A DNA stretch of 7,819 bases from Acidobacteriaceae bacterium (GTDB taxonomy: Bacteria > Acidobacteriota > Terriglobia > Terriglobales > Acidobacteriaceae), in NCBI GenBank assembly GCA_003162255.1, contig PMMJ01000181.1, positions 5,621-13,439 of the forward strand, in the 5' to 3' direction. The position numbers and the translations under genes were made by a program. Shown here piece by piece: positions 1 to 5,289 of the stretch; within the stretch, counting starts at the first letter, position 1; every line of letters starts with the position of its first letter. Below the pieces are notes generated by a model. The model did not search any database. It had not been told where the DNA came from and saw nothing but the letters and a program-made list of their open reading frames with translations.

Positions 1-2180
1 ACCGGCAGCACGTTCCCGCTCAGCGTGATCTCGCCCGTCATCGCCGTCAGCGGGCGCACCTGCTTGGATGTGAGCAACGACACCAGCGCGGTCACGATGG
101 TGACGCCCGCCGAGGGACCGTCCTTCGGGATCGCTCCCGCCGGCACGTGAATGTGGATGTCATGGTTGGTGAAGAAATCTTCGTCGATGCCGAACTGCTT
201 CGCGTTCGAACGCACCCAACTTAACCCGGCCTGCATGGACTCGCGCATCACGTCCTGAATCTGTCCGGTGATGGTCAGTCCGCCTTTGCCTTTCATCTGA
301 TTGGCTTCGACAAACAGCACGTCACCGCCCGAGGGCGTCCACGCCAGTCCCACCACCACCCCAGGGCGTTTGGTGCGCTCGGCAATTTCGCCCTCGCTGC
401 GGACCTTGATGCCGCCCAGAAATTCCTGCACAATCTCGTTCGTAACCACCAACTTGTCGGTCTTCCCTTCCGCCAACCGGCGCGCCTGCTTGCGGCAGAT
501 GGTGCCAATGGTGCGTTCCAGGTTTCGTACGCCCGCCTCACGCGTGTAATGACGGATCACGTGGCTGACCGTCTCTTCCGGAAATTCAATCTGCTCTTTG
601 GTGATTCCGTTTTCCTCGATCTGCCGCGGAATCAGGTACTGGAAGGCGATGTGAACTTTCTCTTCCTCGGTATAGCCCTGCAACTCGATGATCTCCATGC
701 GGTCGCGCAGTGGCTCGGCGATGGGATCGAGCATGTTCGCGGTGGTAATGAACAGCACCTTGGATAAATCGAACATCACGTCCAGGTAGTTGTCGCGAAA
801 AGTGGCGTTCTGCTCCGGATCGAGCGCTTCGAGCAACGCCGACGCCGGATCGCCGCGGAAATCGCGTCCGACCTTATCGATTTCGTCGAGCATGAAGACC
901 GGATCTTTGGTCTCGGCGCGCCGTATGCCCTGAATGATCTGGCCGGGCAAGGCTCCTATGTAGGTGCGCCGGTGGCCGCGGATTTCCGCTTCGTCGTGCA
1001 CTCCGCCGAGCGACAGACGCACGAACTTGCGTCCCAGGGCGCGAGCGATGGACTTGCCCAACGAAGTCTTGCCTACGCCCGGAGGCCCGACAAAACAGAG
1101 AATCGGCCCTTTCATGTTGGGCTTCAGTCGTCGCACCGACAAGTAGTCCAGGATGCGGTCTTTTACCTTCTGCAAGTCGTAGTGATCGGTGTCGAGAATC
1201 TCTTTCGCCTTCGGGATTTCAATTTCTCCACCTGAAGTCTTGGCCCAGGGCAGGATCGCCAGCCACTCGATGTAGTTTCGCGTGACCGAATAATCCGCCG
1301 CCATCGGCGACATGCGCGCCAGCCGCCCAAGTTCCTTCAGCGCTTCCTTCTTCACTTCGTCGGGCATGCCCGCGGATTCGATTTTCTGCTTCAGTTCGTC
1401 GGTATCGCGCTGGCCTTCGTCCTGCTCGCCTAATTCTTTTTGGATCGCCTTCATCTGCTCGCGCAAGTAGTATTCGCGCTGCGTCTGCTGCACACGATCC
1501 TGGACTTCCGACTGGATCTTGTTGCGCAGTTGCTGCACTTCCAGCTCTTTGGCCAGGTGCTGATTGATTTTTTCCAGACGCACACGGACGTCGCTCGTCT
1601 CCAGCGTCTCCTGCTTATCGGCCGTCGAAAGCGAGGGCAGCGAAGAGGCGATAAAGTCCACCAGCCGTCCCGGCTCTTCGATGTTCATCGCCACGGTCGA
1701 AAGCTCGTCCGAGAGCGTGGGCGAACCGGCCACGATCTGCTGAAACAGGGTCAGCACGTTGCGCTGCAGGGCTTCAATCTCGGAATCCTTAGGCGGAAGC
1801 GTCTCGGGAATCGCGGTCACGCGCGCGCGCATGAACGGCGTAAGCTGCGCGAAATCCGCCAGCCGCACGCGCTCCAGTCCTTCCGCAAAAACAAACAGGC
1901 TTTGATTCGGCATCTTGACGACTTTGTGCACCACCGCCAGCGTTCCGATGGAATAGAGATCGGTCGGCTGCGGCGAGTCCACCCGCGCCTCGCGCTGCGC
2001 CACCACCACGATGGTCTTGTCGTCACCGAGCGAGTTAATCAACTGCACAGAGCTTTCCCGCCCGACCGTCAGCGGAAGCACAGCATGGGGAAAGAGCACC
2101 GTGTCGCGCACCGGCAGAATGGGCAGCGACCGCTCTGTGGTTTCATAATAAGTTTGCTCGGTAGAAATAGGATCGCTCAT
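1..2180 (-). CDS. lon: ATP-dependent protease Lon (LonA type), 3' end cut by the window edge
   Basis: Lon is a cytoplasmic homo-oligomeric AAA+ serine protease that unfolds and degrades misfolded and selected regulatory proteins. The reading frame is open from ATG at 2180 to the window edge (726 residues). An N-terminal substrate-binding domain begins near residue 18 (LPILPVRDTVLFPH) and a coiled-coil linker covers about 210-300 (EYYLREQMKAIQKELGE). The AAA+ module has Walker A GPPGVGKT at 365-372 and Walker B LDEID at about 431-435. The S16 protease domain contains PKDGPSAG with the catalytic serine at residue 690. The partner lysine normally lies about 43 residues later, so it and the C-terminus fall outside the window. 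Motif spacing matches E. coli Lon (K362, S679) with a 9-11 residue offset, so this is a normal full-length LonA. The start is supported by AAGGGA about 6 bases upstream. A HAIR-like operator overlaps the ribosome binding site, which suggests HspR control (inference). No frameshift was seen. Confidence 0.97.
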   Translation of the reverse strand, partial: MSDPISTEQTYYETTERSLPILPVRDTVLFPHAVLPLTVGRESSVQLINSLGDDKTIVVVAQREARVDSPQPTDLYSIGTLAVVHKVVKMPNQSLFVFAEGLERVRLADFAQLTPFMRARVTAIPETLPPKDSEIEALQRNVLTLFQQIVAGSPTLSDELSTVAMNIEEPGRLVDFIASSLPSLSTADKQETLETSDVRVRLEKINQHLAKELEVQQLRNKIQSEVQDRVQQTQREYYLREQMKAIQKELGEQDEGQRDTDELKQKIESAGMPDEVKKEALKELGRLARMSPMAADYSVTRNYIEWLAILPWAKTSGGEIEIPKAKEILDTDHYDLQKVKDRILDYLSVRRLKPNMKGPILCFVGPPGVGKTSLGKSIARALGRKFVRLSLGGVHDEAEIRGHRRTYIGALPGQIIQGIRRAETKDPVFMLDEIDKVGRDFRGDPASALLEALDPEQNATFRDNYLDVMFDLSKVLFITTANMLDPIAEPLRDRMEIIELQGYTEEEKVHIAFQYLIPRQIEENGITKEQIEFPEETVSHVIRHYTREAGVRNLERTIGTICRKQARRLAEGKTDKLVVTNEIVQEFLGGIKVRSEGEIAERTKRPGVVVGLAWTPSGGDVLFVEANQMKGKGGLTITGQIQDVMRESMQAGLSWVRSNAKQFGIDEDFFTNHDIHIHVPAGAIPKDGPSAGVTIVTALVSLLTSKQVRPLTAMTGEITLSGNVLP

Positions 2181-2188
2181 AATTTTCC

Positions 2189-2209
2189 CTTGAGTGAGTT
2201 CCACTCAAC
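2189..2209. promoter_or_regulatory. HAIR-like inverted repeat (candidate HspR operator) upstream of lon
   Basis: The plus strand reads CTTGAGT, then 7 bases, then ACTCAAC. The established HspR-associated inverted repeat is CTTGAGT-N7-ACTCAAG, so 13 of the 14 defined bases match and the spacer has the right length. The site lies 9-29 bases before the lon start codon and overlaps the edge of its Shine-Dalgarno sequence. HspR, a MerR-family repressor, controls dnaK and clpB regulons and has been reported to control lon in Streptomyces. A link to HspR here is inference, because no hspR gene is visible in the window. Confidence 0.7.
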
Positions 2210-2261
2210 CTTGGATGAGGTCAAATGCCAAAAAGATGCAGCTTTCGTGCTAGGTTGTTGA

Positions 2262-2291
2262 ATTCTATAATCTTTTTTTAGTCTCTTGCAA
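2262..2291 (-). promoter_or_regulatory. Possible sigma-70 type promoter of lon
   Basis: On the minus strand TTGCAA (2286-2291, 4 of 6 bases of the -35 consensus) and TAGAAT (2262-2267, 5 of 6 of the -10 consensus) are separated by 18 bases. Transcription would start near 2255, giving a leader of about 75 bases that contains the HAIR element. The match is moderate and found by eye. A promoter closer to the operator is possible; a TTGACC at 2219-2224 lacks a good -10 partner. Confidence 0.35.
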
Positions 2292-2311
2292 GGCACGGAA
2301 GGGATTCGGCC

Positions 2312-2365
2312 CCCGCCGGAGCGGGTGCTTGCCGGGGACGGGCCTCGCCATTTGCCCGTCCCGGG
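2312..2365. repeat. Two adjacent stem-loops between lon and the small secreted protein gene
   Basis: A 5-bp hairpin (CCCGC, loop CGGA, GCGGG, at 2312-2325) is followed by a stronger one. In the second, arms 2332-2343 and 2354-2365 pair over 12 positions with one mismatch, closing a 10-base loop; the core GGGACGGGC / GCCCGTCCC is perfect. It lies 31 bases beyond the stop codon of the minus-strand gene at 2396, so it may protect or end that transcript. No U-tract follows in either direction, so it is not a classical intrinsic terminator. It could also be a dispersed palindromic repeat. Confidence 0.6.
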
Positions 2366-2395
2366 TCAAGCGAGCGACTTTCTAATGCTCTCAAC

Positions 2396-2779
2396 TTAAA
2401 ATACGTGCTTCGCGGAATCGCCTTTGAACACCATCTCTTGCAGAACTCGCACATTCGCCGCGTTCAAGAGATAAATCTTCTGATCCTTATCGGCCTTTGC
2501 GCCCAACGGAACCAGCGTGCACTTTACGCGCACTTCAATCGGTTTCTTGGTGCCCAGTTGCCGGAATACCATGATGTGGTCCGCGCCTTCCATCACGTGA
2601 ACGATCTCGTAGTTTCCCTGTGGCAGCAGGGTATCCGCCACCCGGAACTGCTCGGGAAAATTCGCCCGATACTTATCGGCAATTCCCATCTGATTCTCGG
2701 CCGCCGACAACGCGCTCAGCATAAAGACACACATAAAAGCGCACATCAAAATAACAACACTTACTGAAATACGACGCAT
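2396..2779 (-). CDS. Small secreted protein of unknown function
   Basis: The 127-residue product starts at ATG 2779, with a strong Shine-Dalgarno AAGGAGG (2787-2793) 7 bases upstream, so the start is secure. It has a clear Sec signal peptide: Arg-Arg at residues 2-3, a hydrophobic stretch at about 5-22, and a likely signal peptidase I site near ALSA-AENQ (about 26/27). The mature part is about 100 residues, with RVADTLLPQGNYEI, EGADHIMVFRQ and a C-terminal GDSAKHVF, and looks like a small beta-rich domain. Only one cysteine remains after cleavage, in VKCTLVP; there is no lipobox. I recognise the style as a protein common in acidobacterial genomes but know no assigned function. It would act outside the inner membrane. 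A 9-bp hairpin lies just upstream in its presumed leader. The gene is probably transcribed alone, because about 195 bases separate it from pheA. Confidence 0.88.
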   Translation of the reverse strand: MRRISVSVVILMCAFMCVFMLSALSAAENQMGIADKYRANFPEQFRVADTLLPQGNYEIVHVMEGADHIMVFRQLGTKKPIEVRVKCTLVPLGAKADKDQKIYLLNAANVRVLQEMVFKGDSAKHVF

Positions 2780-2815
2780 ACCAAGCCCTCCTTAATTGGC
2801 TCCGGGCCATGACGA

Positions 2816-2843
2816 CCCACCTTCAGGCTAGTCCGAAGGTGGG
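2816..2843. repeat. Perfect 9-bp stem-loop upstream of the small secreted protein gene
   Basis: CCCACCTTC at 2816-2824 pairs perfectly with GAAGGTGGG at 2835-2843 around a 10-base loop. It lies 37 bases before the start codon at 2779, so it is either in that gene's 5' leader or at the end of the pheA transcript, about 130 bases beyond the pheA stop. No U-tract follows on either strand, so termination is uncertain. A leader mRNA structure or a protein-binding dyad is an equally good reading. Confidence 0.6.
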
Positions 2844-2950
2844 GTTCCCGCTGTGCACCGCCTCACAGGCTGTTGTGACAAATAACCAGACCCGGAGTCA
2901 GACTGGACAACCATTTGTCGCGTCATTAAGTAACCTGTTACCGGGTGCTA

Positions 2951-2971
2951 TCCACTGACCACCGGTCACTG
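2951..2971. repeat. Degenerate heptamer tandem repeat after pheA
   Basis: Read on the minus strand, three 7-base units follow each other: CAGTGAC, CGGTGGT, CAGTGGA. They sit directly after the pheA stop codon. The same tract contains the dyad TGACC-ACC-GGTCA. Short GTCAGTG-like tandem units are a familiar form of low-complexity DNA in acidobacterial gaps (from general knowledge). Function unknown. Confidence 0.4.
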
Positions 2972-2973
2972 CC

Positions 2974-3843
2974 TCACGCCTCGGGATAAATTCCCAGCAC
3001 CTTCACCAGTTCCGCGACCTCGCTCAGATGCCGCAGGGCATGTCGCGAGTCTTCGTCGTCGCCGCGCAGCAGGTCCACAAAAAACACGTATTCCCAGGGA
3101 CGCCCGCGCATGGGCCGCGACTCGATCTTGCTCAAACTGATGTCGCGGAGAGCAAAAACGCTGAGCGCCTTGAACAGCGCGCCCGGAACATTCTTCAAGC
3201 TGAACGCCAAAGAAGTCTTCTCCGCTTTCGCTTTGTCTGGATTGCGCGCCGCCCGCGGCTTTGCCGGCTTGATCTTGTTTAGTTCGATCTTTTTTAGTTC
3301 GATCTTTCCTCGTTCGATGAGAAAGAAGCGGGTGAAGTTCTTCTTGTCGTCCTCGATGCCGGCCTTCAGAATTTTTCCCCCATACACTTCGGCGGCCCGC
3401 CGGCTGGCAATGCCCGCCGCATCGCGCAAGCCATCCGCGACAACGTGCTTCACGCTTCCCGCCGTGTCGTAGAACGGCATTGGCTCAAGTTTCGGATTTT
3501 TAGCAAACAGATCGCGGCACTGATCGAGCGCTACAGGATGCGAGAATACGCGCCGGACATCTCCAAGCCTGGCGCCTGGGAGCGCGATCAGGTTGTGCAC
3601 GATGCGCAGGCGAAACTCGCGCACGATATGAACGTCGCGGCTGAGAAGAAGATCGAAATGCTCGGCGACCGAACCTGCCAGGGAATTCTCGATCGGAATC
3701 ACCGCACCATTCACCGTTCCCCGCTTCACGCGGTCGAAGACCTCAAGCGAACGCGCGCAAGGCACAACCGTCGCGCGCGGCAACATCGCTTCGGCCGCCT
3801 CGTGGCTGAAAGAACCAAGTTCTCCCTGGATCGCAATCTTCAT
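2974..3843 (-). CDS. pheA: Prephenate dehydratase (monofunctional, PDT plus ACT domain)
   Basis: The enzyme converts prephenate to phenylpyruvate, the committed step to phenylalanine, in the cytoplasm. Residues 1-178 form the catalytic PDT domain: an N-terminal GSFSHEAA motif, IENSLAGSV at about 51-59, and NFTRF at 169-173, whose threonine is the known catalytic residue of the family. Residues 210-289 form the regulatory ACT domain, with GALF at 221-224 and ESRP at 241-244, the regions known to bind phenylalanine, so feedback inhibition is expected. No chorismate mutase domain is fused, which is usual outside enterobacteria. The linker (about 179-209) is long, very lysine-rich and built from a duplicated 15-base unit. 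The chosen ATG at 3843 is directly preceded by an in-frame TTG at 3846 that could also be used; AGAGGA lies upstream, 9 bases from ATG and 6 from TTG. The gene lies 49 bases behind rimI and is probably co-transcribed with it. Confidence 0.96.
   Translation of the reverse strand: MKIAIQGELGSFSHEAAEAMLPRATVVPCARSLEVFDRVKRGTVNGAVIPIENSLAGSVAEHFDLLLSRDVHIVREFRLRIVHNLIALPGARLGDVRRVFSHPVALDQCRDLFAKNPKLEPMPFYDTAGSVKHVVADGLRDAAGIASRRAAEVYGGKILKAGIEDDKKNFTRFFLIERGKIELKKIELNKIKPAKPRAARNPDKAKAEKTSLAFSLKNVPGALFKALSVFALRDISLSKIESRPMRGRPWEYVFFVDLLRGDDEDSRHALRHLSEVAELVKVLGIYPEA
3279..3308. repeat. 15-base tandem repeat within pheA
   Basis: On the plus strand the unit TTAGTTCGATCTTTT at 3279-3293 is repeated at 3294-3308 with one change, and weaker copies flank it on both sides (3264-3278 and 3309-3323). 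In the protein this gives consecutive pentapeptides GKIEL, KKIEL, NKIKP at the junction of the PDT and ACT domains. The 15-base period keeps the frame, so copy-number change would alter only linker length. Confidence 0.75.
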
Positions 3844-3892
3844 CAAATCATTTCCTCTTCGCAGCCGGAATCACAACCGCCTCATCTGCAAG

Positions 3893-4354
3893 TCATCCCA
3901 CCACCGGCCGCGCCAACTCTTTCGTCATGACCAAGGCATCGAGCTGGCCAGAATAGTATCCCGTGACGGTCTTTTCCACGAAATATCCTTTCTGTTTGTA
4001 GAAGCGAATGGCGGCCGCATTATTCACCGGAGTCTCCAGCGCCACGGCGCGCGCGCCCGCCCGCAGCAATTGATCTTCGGCGTCGCGCAGCAAAGCTGAG
4101 CCGACGCCCGCTCGCCGAGCCTCCGCGACCACATCGATGGTAATGATGTGCCCGCTCTTGCCACGGGTCTCCGCCACGATGAAACCTAGAATTTCCGCGT
4201 CCGCTTCGGCCACCAAGGTAAACGACCCAGGCCGGCGAATGTAAAAAGCCATCTCCGGCCGCGAGTACGCCAGTTGCGGATCGAAGCAGGCCTGGTCAAT
4301 CCGCCACAGCGTATCAAAATCGGCTTTCTCGAATGGTCGGATGCGAAACGGCAC
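3893..4354 (-). CDS. rimI: GNAT-family N-acetyltransferase, RimI-like
   Basis: The product (153 residues from GTG 4354) is a single GNAT domain that transfers acetyl from acetyl-CoA. RimI acetylates the N-terminus of ribosomal protein S18. The acetyl-CoA pyrophosphate loop is RRAGVGSALL in motif A, and motif B is ETPVNNAAAIRFYKQKGY, close to the N-A-A-A-I-x-x-Y pattern of RimI. Homology to RimI begins at VPFRIRPF, so I place the start at the GTG coding that valine; the length of about 150 then matches the family. The frame stays open upstream to another GTG at 4489, which has GAGGA 9 bases before it. The extra 45 residues would be encoded by hairpin-rich, repeat-like DNA and resemble no domain. 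No clear Shine-Dalgarno precedes 4354, so the start is uncertain. Acetyltransferase is sure; the S18-specific role is likely, since RimI-like enzymes are hard to tell apart by motif alone. Confidence 0.88.
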   Translation of the reverse strand: MPFRIRPFEKADFDTLWRIDQACFDPQLAYSRPEMAFYIRRPGSFTLVAEADAEILGFIVAETRGKSGHIITIDVVAEARRAGVGSALLRDAEDQLLRAGARAVALETPVNNAAAIRFYKQKGYFVEKTVTGYYSGQLDALVMTKELARPVVG

Positions 4355-4395
4355 GCCGCCATTGTAGCTGGTGAACTTCGAGTTCCGGGCTGCGA

Positions 4396-4458
4396 GCTGC
4401 GGGCAAACAGGAAAGTGGCCGCTGGTTGGCTTGAAGCTCGTGGCTCGAAGCCCGCAGC
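4396..4458. repeat. Nested inverted repeats in the rimI divergent intergenic region
   Basis: GCTGCGGGC at 4396-4404 and GCCCGCAGC at 4450-4458 form a perfect 9-bp inverted repeat enclosing 45 bases. Inside it, 4428-4452 forms a second hairpin with GGCTT / AAGCC arms, an inner AGC / GCT and a 5-base loop. The tract is made of related words (CGAGTTCCGGG, CGAGCTGCGGG, GGCTCGAAGC), typical of low-complexity intergenic DNA. It separates rimI from the divergent gene at 4561 and falls inside the longer version of the rimI reading frame. Confidence 0.55.
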
Positions 4459-4560
4459 CAGCGCCGGCATCGACAGCCCGCTCTTGCACGCCCTTTTTTC
4501 CTCATCCGGCCTCTTGCGCAGTTGCATCTATAAGAAGTACGATTTCTGACACGAGGCATC

Positions 4561-5232
4561 GTGGGGCGTTTCATTCTCATCGACGTAGTCGTGGGGCTTG
4601 CTCTCTGTTTTCTCTGGTATGCCTGGTTTGTCCACTACAACCGCAGGCGGGCGGGCGATGTTCTGCAATGGGTCCAAGCGGCGTGCCTGGGAAAGGGCCG
4701 CGTCGTTAATCTGCGATGGCAGGCCAGCAGTTCCCGTCTGAACGCCACTCTTCATTTATCGTCACGCTGGTTTGAGGAGGCCCACCTCACCATTCGCCTG
4801 TTGCCGCGCCCGCTCCCGGTGCAGTGGGCTCTGAGCCGCTGGCGTCAGCAGCAGGAAACTCTCACCTTCGAAGCCAACATGGGATTTCCCCCGGGCTTCC
4901 ATCTCGACGTCATACGCCATCGCTGGTCGGGCCACTCGGGAGCGAAAGATACGGGGACGAAGAACTCGACCGGCACTCGCGCCTGGACCATCAGCCGCCC
5001 TGGTCCCGTGATTCTGACCACGAAGGAGGACTGGCCCGTCGAACTCAGCCCGGTGGTGAATGCGCTGGCCTCCTGGCGCGACAAGGATTTCGTTGGCGTC
5101 CGCTTCAACACCACCTCGCCGCACTTCACCGCTACGGTAGCGCTGGAAAACCTTTCCGATCGGAGATCCGCAGCCGCGCTGCTCGGCCTCTTCCGCGAGC
5201 TGGCCGCCAGTTCCTCAGCCAAGCAGCACTAA
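4561..5232 (+). CDS. Single-pass membrane protein of unknown function
   Basis: The 223-residue product begins at GTG 4561; the frame is closed by a TAA at 4531 and no other good start lies between. A weak GAGG is 4 bases upstream. Residues about 4-24 are one hydrophobic helix, followed by HYNRRR at 25-30. By the positive-inside rule the C-terminal domain of about 195 residues would be cytoplasmic, although an uncleaved signal anchor cannot be excluded. The soluble part is rich in Trp and Arg, with no catalytic motif I recognise. It contains VLQWVQAACLGKGRV, a central stretch like a beta domain (LNATLHLSSRWFEEAHLTIRLLP), FNTTSPHFTATV, and an Ala/Ser-rich C-terminal helix. It is divergent from rimI and precedes the first permease by 57 bases on the same strand, so it is probably the first gene of that operon and may work with the transporter. 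I do not recognise a named family. Confidence 0.85.
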   Translation: MGRFILIDVVVGLALCFLWYAWFVHYNRRRAGDVLQWVQAACLGKGRVVNLRWQASSSRLNATLHLSSRWFEEAHLTIRLLPRPLPVQWALSRWRQQQETLTFEANMGFPPGFHLDVIRHRWSGHSGAKDTGTKNSTGTRAWTISRPGPVILTTKEDWPVELSPVVNALASWRDKDFVGVRFNTTSPHFTATVALENLSDRRSAAALLGLFRELAASSSAKQH

Positions 5233-5241
5233 GAAAAGCGT

Positions 5242-5266
5242 GCTGCCACGGAAACTCGTGGGCAGC
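5242..5266 (+). repeat. Stem-loop between the membrane protein gene and the first permease
   Basis: GCTGCCACG at 5242-5250 pairs with CGTGGGCAGC at 5257-5266: nine base pairs with one bulged G around a 6-base loop GAAACT. No U-tract follows. A second weaker dyad, GTTAC (5268-5272) and GTAAC (5284-5288), ends one base before the permease start codon, with the purine stretch GTGAAG in and beside its loop. These could tune intercistronic mRNA stability or translation of the permease. Confidence 0.5.
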
Positions 5267-5289
5267 CGTTACCGTATAGTGAAGTAACC

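Noticed and set aside
1440..2261. Plus-strand open frame of 273 codons opposite lon
   Set aside because: It lies antisense to a fully conserved lon frame. Its product is rich in His, Arg and Leu without domains, as expected from the complement of a GC-rich gene.
2266..2271. Perfect TATAAT on the plus strand
   Set aside because: No -35 element at suitable spacing and no plus-strand gene downstream; it overlaps the better-placed minus-strand -10 of lon.
2405..2767. Plus-strand open frame opposite the small secreted protein gene
   Set aside because: The minus-strand gene has a strong ribosome binding site and signal peptide; the antisense frame has neither.
2816..2843. Intrinsic terminator of pheA
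   Set aside because: The stem is good but no U-tract follows on the minus strand, and it is about 130 bases past the stop codon, so I list it only as a stem-loop.
2863..2880. TCACA-N6-TGTGA dyad resembling a CRP/FNR site
   Set aside because: The half-sites are in the reverse order of TGTGA-N6-TCACA, and no promoter can be placed with it.
3445..3930. Plus-strand open frame opposite the pheA 5' half
   Set aside because: It is antisense to the conserved PDT domain and has no domain or ribosome binding site of its own.
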